NCBI GenBank assembly: GCA_016342455.1
Contig: JAEIOE010000004.1
Span: forward strand, 1-64,000
DNA length: 64,000 nt
Direction of reading: 5' to 3'
DNA from: Mycoplasmatota bacterium
GTDB taxonomy: Bacteria; Bacillota_I; Bacilli_A; Izemoplasmatales; Hujiaoplasmataceae
Each line of letters begins with the position of its first letter. Position 1 is the stretch's first letter. The notes beneath the pieces were generated by a model that was not told where the DNA came from, made no database searches, and saw only the letters and a program-made list of their open reading frames with translations. Below, in pieces: positions 1 through 7,870 of this stretch. Both the position numbers and the translations under genes were made by a program.

Positions 1-68
1 AAAATCGTTATAAACGTCTTAATTAAGCCGTTAAACGATAAAAAGCAACTTGGTATAATTAACCTGTC

Positions 69-182
69 TTGTCATTACTAAGTTTATCATGTTTTTCACT
101 AAAAAAATAGCGTGTTTTACTCTGGAGTTATACCAAGTTTACTGTTTGTGCACTAGAAGCTTAAAGCTTTTAGCACAATCGT
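69..182 (-). repeat. 114-bp structured repeat, copy A
   Basis: This matches 1397-1510 over exactly 114 bp with about seven mismatches by eye. It lies 3' of the nucleotidyltransferase gene, read in gene orientation. The wider unit (68-210) is bounded by the inverted ends CTTGTCA and TGACAAG, with a second pair of boxes TAAGTT/AACTTA just inside. The centre folds into a hairpin (TTGTGC..TAAAAGCTT pairing with AAGCTTCTA..GCACAA). The right boundary is 47 nt from the gene's stop codon. No transposase is encoded in it. Confidence 0.8.
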
Positions 183-256
183 CATAATTTGTAACTTATC
201 TGTTGACAAGTATTAATCGAAAATAATTATACAAACATGCTATCAAAATCTTATTT

Positions 257-946
257 TTATATGTGAGAGGATTTAAATGATTCAATCTCAAATTTAACAT
301 TCTTCAAAAACATAATTGGATTTCCATAATCTATATCAAAATAATTATTTTTTATCCAATCATGAACATCAAATTTTGAAATAAAGCCTTTCTTAGTGTA
401 AGTATAAAGAGATCTAGCTGATGTAATTAACGCATATTTTTTATACGCTTCATTACTAAGCAGTAAGTCATTAGTTAGGAAATCATCGAGCTGAAAACTA
501 ATCTCTTTACTAACTACATTCCAATCAAAATTAATCAAGCTATTCAACAAGTCTGTTTTGTATATTGCTTTATAACTATCCAAGATCATAGCTGATTCTA
601 AATCACCAAATCCTAAATCGTGGATAGGCTTCCACCCTTTTGGGTTAGTCCCAACATAATAACCGCTCGTAACTTTATCATTCACTAATCCAATATACCT
701 ACCTTCAAAAAGGGAAAAAATAGACTTACTTTTTCTATATTGCGTGTGCAAATTTTGTATTTTCATTTGGTCATCATTAGATAGCTCACTTTTTATTAAG
801 GCTATAAAATCTATGTCACTAGAATCAGGACAAAATCCTCCTCTAACACTTGAACCATATATTATAATATCAAGTAATCGATTTCCAAAAATAGCAGATA
901 AATCCTTATTGAACTGTTCAACAACATTTTCAACTACTTCATTCAT
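257..946 (-). CDS. Nucleotidyltransferase, aminoglycoside adenylyltransferase-like (AadA/DUF4111 type)
   Basis: This 229-aa protein has an N-terminal nucleotidyltransferase fold with the motif GSSVRGGF followed by PDSSDID, in which the two Asp of SSDID would bind metal. This arrangement is typical of AadA-type adenylyltransferases that modify aminoglycosides. The C-terminal half is helical and resembles the DUF4111 region of that family. The start is ATG at 946, with AAGGAGG about 8 nt upstream. It is a single gene, and its 3' flank carries repeat copy A. The family is fairly clear from the motif. The substrate is not known: it could be an antibiotic resistance enzyme or a toxin-type NTase. 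Confidence 0.65.
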   Translation of the reverse strand: MNEVVENVVEQFNKDLSAIFGNRLLDIIIYGSSVRGGFCPDSSDIDFIALIKSELSNDDQMKIQNLHTQYRKSKSIFSLFEGRYIGLVNDKVTSGYYVGTNPKGWKPIHDLGFGDLESAMILDSYKAIYKTDLLNSLINFDWNVVSKEISFQLDDFLTNDLLLSNEAYKKYALITSARSLYTYTKKGFISKFDVHDWIKNNYFDIDYGNPIMFLKNVKFEIESFKSSHI

Positions 947-1000
947 ACAAGAGCCTCCTTAATTCTGGTATAATCACAAATTCTCCTTGCATCCAAGTAT

Positions 1001-1032
1001 TGTCTAGTCATTACAGAATTTTACTCTGTTTC
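1001..1032 (-). repeat. Partial copy of the cassette repeat
   Basis: TGTCTAGTCATTAC matches the outer end of repeats A and B (TGTCTTGTCATTAC) at 13 of 14 positions. A short TTTTACTCTG match to the interior of the repeat follows. It lies between the 99-aa gene (3' end at 1052) and the start of the nucleotidyltransferase gene. Confidence 0.45.
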
Positions 1033-1051
1033 GATAGAGTCTAACTCTCTT

Positions 1052-1351
1052 TCATATGGAGTTGCTTTTTTTTAATGTATTTTCTCCTAATTTCCATGTT
1101 CCATCATGATTGAGTTTCATCATTTTTAAATAGTATTCATTTGGCTTACTAACAGAGTAATTATGTGTTTTAGTGATGTCATAATCACAAAATGCAGCTT
1201 TATCATATAACCCCACTATATACACTAGGTCCTGTTCCAAATTATTTTCTACGGAATAAATTTTTCTAACTGATTTATGATTATCGATTAGTGATCTCAC
1301 TGAGTATGGTTTATCTAAAAGACCATATACACCATAACTAAAATCACACAT
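1052..1351 (-). CDS. Hypothetical protein (99 aa)
   Basis: This is a small soluble protein without a recognisable family. It has no membrane segment and is moderately rich in Tyr, Asn and Lys. The start is ATG at 1351 with AAGGA about 9 nt upstream, which supports real translation. It is the only gene between repeat copies A/1001 and B, so it behaves like a one-gene cassette. It may be a partner (for example an antitoxin or immunity protein) of the neighbouring nucleotidyltransferase, but nothing in the sequence proves that. Confidence 0.5.
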   Translation of the reverse strand: MCDFSYGVYGLLDKPYSVRSLIDNHKSVRKIYSVENNLEQDLVYIVGLYDKAAFCDYDITKTHNYSVSKPNEYYLKMMKLNHDGTWKLGENTLKKSNSI

Positions 1352-1396
1352 CAGAAACTTTCCTTCTACTACCGCTTCGCAGATTGTATGTCTGTG

Positions 1397-1510
1397 TTGT
1401 CATTACTAAGTTTATAATGTTTTTCATCAAAAAAATAGCGTGTTTTCCTCTGGAGTTATACCAAGTTTACTGTTTGTGCACTAGAAGCTTACAGCTTTTA
1501 GTGCAATCGT
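1397..1510 (-). repeat. 114-bp structured repeat, copy B
   Basis: This is the second full copy of the repeat. The wider unit runs 1396-1538 with ends TTGTCA and TGACAAG. The central hairpin is kept: where copy A reads TTGTGC..TA, copy B reads TGCACTA opposite TAGTGCA, so the substitutions preserve pairing. The right boundary lies 47 nt from an in-frame stop at 1585, the same distance as copy A from its gene's stop. The 342-bp stretch 1352-1693 holds this repeat and the decayed fragment 1585-1650, and nothing else I can see. Confidence 0.8.
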
Positions 1511-1584
1511 ATTAAAAAAAGAAAATTATATTGACAAGTTTTATCGCTACTAATTATGAATACAGGCTATTAAAATATTATTTT

Positions 1585-1650
1585 CTATGCATACGATAAA
1601 GCAGGTGTCCTCTGTTTAATTTCCATACCAATCCAAAAATCAACCCTCAT
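1585..1650 (-). pseudogene. Possible 3' remnant of a lost cassette gene
   Basis: A 21-codon open stretch reads MRVDFWIGMEIKQRTPALSYA and then stops. The stop lies at the same 47-nt distance from repeat B as the nucleotidyltransferase stop from repeat A. I read it as the 3' tail of a gene whose 5' part has been lost. It is too short to assign to a family and could be chance. Confidence 0.25.
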
Positions 1651-1693
1651 GTTTGAAAGAAATTTCAGAATGTCGTGTATTATACCCTGAACA

Positions 1694-2623
1694 TTATTGT
1701 TTGATATTTAGTTCTTTTATTATTTTAGCTATCTCTTTTATTTCATTCAATATTTGTTTTCTTCTATTGTCGGTTTCAATAATATCGCTTAAGCTTTTTA
1801 AAGCCATCACAATGCAAAATAGTTGTAAGCAATCCTTTTTATTTATCTCGCGAGTAAATATCCCGTGACTAACTCTGTTTCTGTTAATAATTGATGGTTC
1901 CTCATCTTTCTCAATTGATTTTGAAAATATATGTTCCTTAATTAATAAATTCACATTGTCTATCATCCGGACAAAAAAATCAATATTTGTTTTAAATGGT
2001 TGTGATATTGATTCCACTTGTTCTTTAGTCTTATCAAAATTTTCCTTTATCCTGAATATACTTTCCCCATCAAATTTACCCACTAGTTTATGCAAATATT
2101 CAATTACTGGAAATAACCCTTGAGCACAAATATAATATGCATCATTTACATATGCTACTCTGCATTGTTGATAATAAGCATTGGCTATTTTTGAATCAAA
2201 TGAGATTGAAGATGGGAAATAAGTATGGAAGTATTCATGAAAAAAATCCACATATAATTGTTCAGAATCTTTGTTGGAATATCCACTAACCCTAAAGTCT
2301 TGCCTAAACATAATCCACCCTTTTTGAGATAAAACATCATAATAGGATTTCGAGAAAATATTTCCGAATAAATTCTTCCCAAATTCATGTCTAAGGATTA
2401 GAACATAATATAAATGTTTATTTTGATAGTGGATATAGATGTTTGAGTAATATTCTTTTTCGCTAATATTGTCTTTTTTCAAACCAGCTAAGACTTTCTC
2501 ATCGATTGCTATTTTCTCTCTTAGTTCAAGAATATTCTTGCTAAGATCCATTGTATAAGTTATCGCTGAGTAAGGTTCAATTTTATTCATAAATAACCTT
2601 CTTTCCACACTAAAAAAATCCAT
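1694..2623 (-). CDS. HEPN-like protein, possible ribonuclease (309 aa)
   Basis: This protein is unrecognised over most of its length. Near residues 250-258 it carries NRNRVSHGI, which fits the R-x4-6-H signature of HEPN ribonuclease domains, and helical segments flank it. HEPN proteins of this size are common as toxins and abortive-infection effectors, so an RNA-cleaving defence role is plausible but inferred. The start is ATG at 2623 with GGAGA 8 nt upstream; a second ATG at codon 12 is also possible. It stands alone between partial repeat 2642 and repeat B. Confidence 0.5.
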   Translation of the reverse strand: MDFFSVERRLFMNKIEPYSAITYTMDLSKNILELREKIAIDEKVLAGLKKDNISEKEYYSNIYIHYQNKHLYYVLILRHEFGKNLFGNIFSKSYYDVLSQKGWIMFRQDFRVSGYSNKDSEQLYVDFFHEYFHTYFPSSISFDSKIANAYYQQCRVAYVNDAYYICAQGLFPVIEYLHKLVGKFDGESIFRIKENFDKTKEQVESISQPFKTNIDFFVRMIDNVNLLIKEHIFSKSIEKDEEPSIINRNRVSHGIFTREINKKDCLQLFCIVMALKSLSDIIETDNRRKQILNEIKEIAKIIKELNIKQ

Positions 2624-2641
2624 GTATTGTTCTCCGATGAA

Positions 2642-2670
2642 TGTCTTGTCACTCCTAATTTTTTCGTGAT
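2642..2670 (-). repeat. Partial copy of the cassette repeat
   Basis: TGTCTTGTCACTCCTAA followed by TTTTTTC matches the outer end of repeat A at about 20 of 24 positions. It fills the 60-bp gap between the GNAT gene (3' end at 2685) and the start of the HEPN-like gene. Confidence 0.45.
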
Positions 2671-2684
2671 TTTAGGTGCTTAAG

Positions 2685-3110
2685 CTAGTCTAAAATATGC
2701 TCATATATATTCAAATTATCTTTTGAATCAACAAGATTAAATCCACTATGTCCGAACAGACGAATTGATACTTCATTTTTAGATTCAATGCTTGCTCTTA
2801 TTTTTTTGTATGGGAGACATAAAGCATTATTCTTCAAGTCCCTAAGAACTGAAGTTGCAATTCCCTTTTTCTGAAAGTTTTGAATAATCATAATTGCAAT
2901 ATTAATTTGCTTATCAACAAAGTCTATTTGCAATCCTCCTACAAGTATATCATTCATATAAAGTCCATAATATTTCACGTTGTCACTTTTAGTGACATAT
3001 TTTATATAATCGTGACTAATATTAATATATTTAGCTACTGATTTGTCGGTGTGTATTTTTAATATATCAATCATATTAGAATAATCAAATAAAATATAGT
3101 CAATTTTCAT
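2685..3110 (-). CDS. GNAT-family N-acetyltransferase
   Basis: This 141-aa protein has the GNAT layout: a beta-strand pair with LVGGLQID, the acetyl-CoA loop region KKGIATSVLRDL (a Q/R-x-x-G-x-A/G-like motif) and a C-terminal N-x-x-S-x-R-L-F-x-x-x-G-F helix-strand (NEVSIRLFGHSGF). The substrate is unknown. I use ATG at 3110, codon 12 of the track ORF, because AAAGGAGAG sits about 11 nt upstream of it while the track start has no ribosome binding site. It is the last gene of a phosphorylase-NUDIX-GNAT group. Confidence 0.75.
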   Translation of the reverse strand: MKIDYILFDYSNMIDILKIHTDKSVAKYINISHDYIKYVTKSDNVKYYGLYMNDILVGGLQIDFVDKQINIAIMIIQNFQKKGIATSVLRDLKNNALCLPYKKIRASIESKNEVSIRLFGHSGFNLVDSKDNLNIYEHILD

Positions 3111-3174
3111 TTGCTTAAGCTCTCCTTTTATAGGTAATATCATGAGTGTTTATAAATACTGAAAACTAAGAACA

Positions 3175-3648
3175 TCAAGAACAGTTATCAATCATAAAAT
3201 AATCTTCTATAATAGGCTTGTGAGTTTCTGCAATTTCAATTTCTCTTATTTCATCTATTGAAAAAAATTCATTTTTTTTTGATTCAGAACTACAAATCAA
3301 ATCAGGTAGCTGGTCTAGTACGGTTTCATATACCACAGTTATAACTCGCAATACATTACCATCAGGATAACTGGCAATTCTCGATGGATCATCATAGATT
3401 TTAAAAAAATGTATTTCATCTTCAGCAATATTGATTCCTGTCTCTTCAAGAGTTTCTCGTATGGCGCAGTCTATTAAGCTTTCTTTGATTTTTAAGCCTC
3501 CACCAATGATTGCCCATCTATTGCTATCACTTCTTTGCTCTAGCAAAATCATATTATTATATTTGATTATGATTGATGTCCCTATATGATTTGGTTTGTT
3601 AGGTTTTGGTGCGGAATTATCCTTATAATAGAATCTCGTTTCTTTCAT
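3175..3648 (-). CDS. NUDIX hydrolase
   Basis: The Nudix box is complete (Gx5E, then seven residues, then RETLEETGI) around residues 48-71, with the REx2EE glutamates that bind Mg2+. The family cleaves nucleoside diphosphates linked to another group. The exact substrate cannot be read from the sequence. An AGAGG site precedes ATG 3648. The gene lies between a nucleoside phosphorylase-like gene and an acetyltransferase on the same strand, so a small nucleotide salvage or modification set is likely. It ends in TGA, a stop not seen among the core genes here. Confidence 0.8.
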   Translation of the reverse strand: MKETRFYYKDNSAPKPNKPNHIGTSIIIKYNNMILLEQRSDSNRWAIIGGGLKIKESLIDCAIRETLEETGINIAEDEIHFFKIYDDPSRIASYPDGNVLRVITVVYETVLDQLPDLICSSESKKNEFFSIDEIREIEIAETHKPIIEDYFMIDNCS

Positions 3649-3693
3649 AATCTACCTCTTTCATATCCTGTAAATGATTATTCAATTAACCGA

Positions 3694-4485
3694 TTATTCC
3701 TTGGCAATTATATATATTAAATCGGGAATAATTACTTTTCTACCATAATTATATTTAGCTTGAAGTTCTTCATTTCTTCCAACAAGTGGATGTCCAGATG
3801 CTGAATTATCAGAAACGATTAGCAAAGCAATTGCAGGCACTTCAAGTAAATCAGCAACCAGATAAAAAGTACTCGTTTCCATCTCAATTAAATCTGTTTG
3901 AAATTTTTTTATTTCATCTAGATGATAGTACTCTAAAGCTACAGAATCAGTACAAAATACAGAAGCTTTTTTTAAAGTATACTTATTTTTTTTTGCTAGA
4001 GCTATAATTTCATTTATGTATTTGCTATCTGGATATATTTCTTTAAATGGTATATAATCATGTAAATTTTCTTCTAAATATGCATTTGCAAATACACCTG
4101 CAACACTATAAGAAGGTGTGCATAATTCACCAACACCATATTTATCTGTAAGGCTACCAACTGCCCCAATAAAAATTAATTTTTTAAATTTTAATTCACC
4201 ACAAATTGATAAGTGATCTAAAAGAGTGCTTGCTCCTGATGAAATTTGAATCCATGCAATTTTAACATTATCTCTTTCCACCAAATACCCAGAGGTAAAT
4301 GAGTGTGTTTCAAGAGTAGTGATCTTAAAACTATCATCTTGAATAATACTTGTTGGCTTCCAACTAGGAGCAATTACCAAAACATCATATATAATATTTG
4401 GATCTAACCCAAAATTCATATATGCCATGTTTGAGACATTATATTTGTGTATATGGTCTAATATTTTCTTCATTTTCTCTTTCAT
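3694..4485 (-). CDS. Nucleoside phosphorylase-like protein (PNP/UDP family)
   Basis: This 263-aa protein has family-like blocks: a glycine-rich IFIGAVGSL segment near residue 105, the METSTFYLVADLL block near 200 (the family M-E-x-E/T segment that contacts the ribose) and SDNSASGHP near 225 (equivalent of the SD catalytic Asp). Members split purine or uridine nucleosides with phosphate. Related domains also serve as effectors in defence systems, so the accessory location leaves that open. It opens a three-gene group with the NUDIX and GNAT genes. Confidence 0.7.
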   Translation of the reverse strand: MKEKMKKILDHIHKYNVSNMAYMNFGLDPNIIYDVLVIAPSWKPTSIIQDDSFKITTLETHSFTSGYLVERDNVKIAWIQISSGASTLLDHLSICGELKFKKLIFIGAVGSLTDKYGVGELCTPSYSVAGVFANAYLEENLHDYIPFKEIYPDSKYINEIIALAKKNKYTLKKASVFCTDSVALEYYHLDEIKKFQTDLIEMETSTFYLVADLLEVPAIALLIVSDNSASGHPLVGRNEELQAKYNYGRKVIIPDLIYIIAKE

Positions 4486-4510
4486 CTAATCACCATTCTC
4501 TTAAGTCAGA

Positions 4511-4625
4511 TTCTCTTATCAATATTAAGTTTATTTCTTAAAGTTCTCAATAAATAGTAATTTTTCACTCCAATTTTACCGAGTTTACTGTATTTGAACT
4601 TAAAACCAAAACTTTTTGTAATCTT
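4511..4625 (-). repeat. Diverged copy of the cassette repeat
   Basis: This stretch aligns with repeat A over roughly 110 bp with gaps. Conserved blocks are TTATCA..TATTAAGTTTAT, AAATAG, CACTC and TTTTACCGAGTTTACTGT (A has TTATACCAAGTTTACTGT). It lies between the Abi-like gene (3' end 4651) and the phosphorylase start. The TGACAAG end is not preserved. Confidence 0.45.
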
Positions 4626-4650
4626 ATTATCATCAAACACTATTTATTTA

Positions 4651-5409
4651 TTAATTTTTAATTGATAATATCGCTTTATTAGGTAATGAATTTTGAAATT
4701 GAGGATTATCTTTGTCAATACAACTATTATTAATTTCCTCAATAAAAAACTCCTCGTAGAATGTATTAAGCAGTTCTTTCAAGTTGCGAATATTGTCCAT
4801 TAATGTATCACCAAATGTTCCATCATTGAAAAAGCATTGTTGAAAGTCTTCATAAACAAATAGCATTCTATGATGACTAACTGTATTTCGAAGTTCTTTT
4901 ACAGCATATAAGTTCTCTTTTAGATGATCTGAACTCCCAAATAACTCGATTAATTCGCTCTTTTTTAATTTTTTGGATATATTTAGTAATTGACTAAAAT
5001 CTAAATTTTCTAGTTCTTTAGATAAACTACTACCCTCTACAATTGATTTACTAATTGAATTCGATATTTTTTTTATACTGTTTATGTCGCTACAATATTT
5101 ATTAGATATATACCCTCTAATTCCTTCTTCTAAAGCTGAAAGAAATTTATAAAGAATTTTTCGTATTCTTTTGTCATAAATATATAGATTTTGTACTTTC
5201 TTATACTCTAGTTTTCCATTCTCGTTTAATTCAATATAGTTGACAAGAACTGTGTGATAAGAAACACCTTTCAAATCCAAATATTGTCTACACCTAAATT
5301 CTTCTTTTTTATTTTCAAACTCCATTCTTGCAATGAAGTCTTCCTTCGATATATCTAGTGAGAGTTTCGTCTTCATAGATTTAGACCCAGTTATATCTGC
5401 TGTATACAT
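4651..5409 (-). CDS. Abi-like (Abi_2/AbiD-F type) HEPN protein
   Basis: This 252-aa helical protein resembles the Abi_2 family: an N-terminal region with repeated aromatic residues, a central helix of the type RKILYKFLSALEEGIRGYI, and near residues 174-180 the block LRNTVSHHR. That block is the R-x4-H signature of HEPN RNases. Abi_2 proteins cause abortive phage infection. The start is ATG at 5409 with GAGG upstream, which overlaps the NTase gene by 29 bp; ATG 5376 is an alternative. An NTase-fold gene followed by a HEPN gene mirrors the MNT-HEPN toxin-antitoxin layout, so the upstream protein may modify or restrain this one. It is the last gene of the five-gene defence operon. Confidence 0.7.
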   Translation of the reverse strand: MYTADITGSKSMKTKLSLDISKEDFIARMEFENKKEEFRCRQYLDLKGVSYHTVLVNYIELNENGKLEYKKVQNLYIYDKRIRKILYKFLSALEEGIRGYISNKYCSDINSIKKISNSISKSIVEGSSLSKELENLDFSQLLNISKKLKKSELIELFGSSDHLKENLYAVKELRNTVSHHRMLFVYEDFQQCFFNDGTFGDTLMDNIRNLKELLNTFYEEFFIEEINNSCIDKDNPQFQNSLPNKAILSIKN

Positions 5410-6040
5410 TATTCACTGCCTCATAAAACAACGTAAATGATTTTTTACCCTCATCATTGTTGTTGTTTTTGAGCTTGAGATACTCGCCTCTAACTTCATT
5501 CCATAACCCATTTGCTTTTAAATTTGAGACTTTATAAGTATAGTTTTTTGCAGATGGCTTTTCATTCCAAGTATAAACATCTGTTGTTTTATTTCGAACA
5601 AGAATTTCTTGATTAAACTGATCATCATCGTCATTATACTCGTTCACAATAGCAAAATCACACCCATGTAAAATTCTACTATTTTTTTTATCAACCACTT
5701 TGATTACCATGGATTGTTTACCATTTGAAACATTACTATATTGAGTGTTTTCAATTATATTTTGTAATTCTTGAATGAATAATAATTTAAGATCTTTCGG
5801 ACTTAAATCTGCATCCTTTTGAATAACAAAATTATAGTCAAAATCAAATCCTGTGTTCCCTCCTACAACTCTTGTAACTAGATTCTTTCCACCACTTCCT
5901 ATTAGTTTAGGATCAAAAGTAACATTTTCTTCTCTTAAGTTTTTTTGCAAATCTCTGATTAATTTCTCAACTTGTTCTTTAGCAGGTTTCAATTCCGCTT
6001 TTGAAACATACTCAAATGTTCTTCCTGCATAATCTGACAT
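5381..6040 (-). CDS. Nucleotidyltransferase-fold protein, defence-associated
   Basis: This 219-aa protein carries GSGGKN near residue 48 followed by GFDFDYNFVI near 64-73. That is the G-S...D-x-D pattern of the polymerase-beta/MNT/CD-NTase fold, and the active-site acidic residues appear intact. What it transfers, and to what, is unknown. Possible roles are AMPylation of the neighbouring HEPN protein, as in MNT-HEPN pairs, or synthesis of a nucleotide signal. ATG 6040 is preferred over the upstream GTG because AAGGTGA lies 6 nt before it. It follows herA by about 25 bp and overlaps the Abi-like gene. Confidence 0.6.
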   Translation of the reverse strand: MSDYAGRTFEYVSKAELKPAKEQVEKLIRDLQKNLREENVTFDPKLIGSGGKNLVTRVVGGNTGFDFDYNFVIQKDADLSPKDLKLLFIQELQNIIENTQYSNVSNGKQSMVIKVVDKKNSRILHGCDFAIVNEYNDDDDQFNQEILVRNKTTDVYTWNEKPSAKNYTYKVSNLKANGLWNEVRGEYLKLKNNNNDEGKKSFTLFYEAVNNVYSRYNWV

Positions 6041-6064
6041 TCTAATCACCTTCCTATATATTTT

Positions 6065-7870
6065 TTATAAATCTTCATCATCTGCATCTTCAATTATTAC
6101 AGTCTCTTCATCAATTAGTTTTTCTCTTTGAAATAATCCTTTTCCATCTTTAGTATATAATTTGACATTTTCGCTTTGTGGCCTATTTGCTATATCCACC
6201 TGATGTACATATACGAAATTTGGCATTTGAAAAGCTGTTCCAGATACAATACATTCGCCTGGTGCTAAAACAGTCAAAAAGTCCAATGATGTCTCATCTA
6301 AATATGCTACTGCTTTTCTTATTTTCTGGATATCTGATGGATTAACTAATTTGTGTATAAAATAATTATGTAGTTGTGAAATGATAGTCTGTGAAATATC
6401 ACTTGGTCTCTGACTAGCGAGCATAAGAAAACATCCGAATTTTCTGCCTTCCTTTACAACTTTTTCAAACACTTCTAGAACACTTCTGTGTGTTGAGGAT
6501 TGACTAGTTTCTTCGTATAAAAGGTTATGGGCTTCATCTACTACAATATTAATAATTTGTACAATCTCATCTTTTTCGTCTTTTTTATCTGCTAGAGAAT
6601 CAAAGATTTTATTTGATATCAATGAAGGTACTATTTCTTTCATATCTTTATTCACATCACCCAATTGCACAATACAAATATTCTTCTTATCAAAAATAAT
6701 GTTTTTATCATCTTCAGTAATACTAAAATCAAATACTTTCTTGAAATCAGCAATCAATTTATTTGCTCTAGATATAAGAGGCATCATAAAATCAAGTTGA
6801 ATACCATTTTCATTTTCTTGCGCAACTGCGAAATACAACTCAAATATGAATCTGTCTAGCCCATCATCTGGAAGATTAAGTTCAATATCATCAAGAAGTC
6901 GATCGAAACCTATTTGGTTAACATATAATGGAGAAAGTCCATCTCCTTTATAATAAAAATCTGATGTTGTTGAGTTAAATTTAAAGTTTTCAATATTCTC
7001 GAAATACTGACCTAGATGGTGTCTCATAGAGAAAAATAAATACCGTTTTCCATTTAGAATCATCGATTTGATTCGATCGATATAGTATTTTTTCTCTCTT
7101 TGTTCGCTTTTTTTTGCAAAAGTCCATTTGTAGGCGTTTTTAATTACCGGTACCTGTGTTTTTTCTGATGCATTCATGAGTACAACAAAATTATCTTCAG
7201 TCAATGTTTTTAAATTAAGAGGTATTTTATCACCCTTATCATTTCGTGTTCTCAATTTATAAACTTTTTTCTTATCTTCTAAACATATTGCATCTTTTGA
7301 ATACTCATTATTTATATCAAAGATGATAAACTTTCCCCTATTTGTATTTGCTTCATTAAGTACTTTCTCGTATTCAAGAAGAATTCTTGTTAGTGTATTA
7401 GACTTTCCTGAACCAGTATTACCAAAAACACCAATATGAGATGGTAACAAGTTATTTATATTAACTTCAATTTCTTTGCTTATATCAAACAAGTCATTTC
7501 CTATAGGAATCGTATGTTTTGATCCATCATTATAAATATATCTAAAGTCTTTTTGATCTAGGAGTTCAACTTCAGCAGATACAATCGGCAACATACGTAA
7601 TCCTTGAATAAAAGTGTTCTTATCGATGTACCCTTTAACTTGTAAATCTAAAAAATGAGAGTCAACTCTACCGTTTTTATATTCCGAGATTTCCCCTACC
7701 ACTTGACAAATAATAGTATCTAATCCTACTTTTGTCTTCAAAAATCCATTAATCTTTGGTGCATTCTCATACTTATTATTCTCAACAAGGTATGGAGGTA
7801 GAAGCTCATTTAGTTTTGCCTTAACAGCAAGTCCTCTTACTTCAACTATTCTTCCGATGGATTTTCCCAT
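6065..7870 (-). CDS. HerA-like ATPase of a SIR2-HerA defence system
   Basis: This 601-aa protein has the HerA/DUF87 arrangement: an N-terminal barrel (HAS-barrel-like) domain to about residue 125, Walker A GNTGSGKS at 150-157, Walker B IINIVVDEAHNLL near 440 and a downstream ASQRPSDIS sensor-like stretch near 485. HerA proteins form hexameric DNA translocases. In SIR2-HerA systems they assemble with a SIR2 NADase/nuclease to block phage. The start overlaps the SIR2 gene by 25 bp, so the two are translationally coupled. The acidic C-terminus (EDADDEDL) is notable. It belongs to the same operon as the zincin, NTase and Abi-like genes. Confidence 0.88.
   Translation of the reverse strand: MGKSIGRIVEVRGLAVKAKLNELLPPYLVENNKYENAPKINGFLKTKVGLDTIICQVVGEISEYKNGRVDSHFLDLQVKGYIDKNTFIQGLRMLPIVSAEVELLDQKDFRYIYNDGSKHTIPIGNDLFDISKEIEVNINNLLPSHIGVFGNTGSGKSNTLTRILLEYEKVLNEANTNRGKFIIFDINNEYSKDAICLEDKKKVYKLRTRNDKGDKIPLNLKTLTEDNFVVLMNASEKTQVPVIKNAYKWTFAKKSEQREKKYYIDRIKSMILNGKRYLFFSMRHHLGQYFENIENFKFNSTTSDFYYKGDGLSPLYVNQIGFDRLLDDIELNLPDDGLDRFIFELYFAVAQENENGIQLDFMMPLISRANKLIADFKKVFDFSITEDDKNIIFDKKNICIVQLGDVNKDMKEIVPSLISNKIFDSLADKKDEKDEIVQIINIVVDEAHNLLYEETSQSSTHRSVLEVFEKVVKEGRKFGCFLMLASQRPSDISQTIISQLHNYFIHKLVNPSDIQKIRKAVAYLDETSLDFLTVLAPGECIVSGTAFQMPNFVYVHQVDIANRPQSENVKLYTKDGKGLFQREKLIDEETVIIEDADDEDL

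Noticed and set aside
69-1538. CRISPR array made of the 114-bp repeats
   Set aside because: The copies are far too long and irregularly spaced, with genes between them, and no cas gene is present.
1653-1868. Plus-strand ORF of 71 aa
   Set aside because: It lies antisense to the end of the HEPN-like gene, has no ribosome binding site and resembles no protein.
69-4625. True integron attC sites
   Set aside because: The inverted boxes resemble attC architecture, but the GTTRRRY core is missing and the window has no IntI-type integrase, so I only call the sites attC-like in layout.
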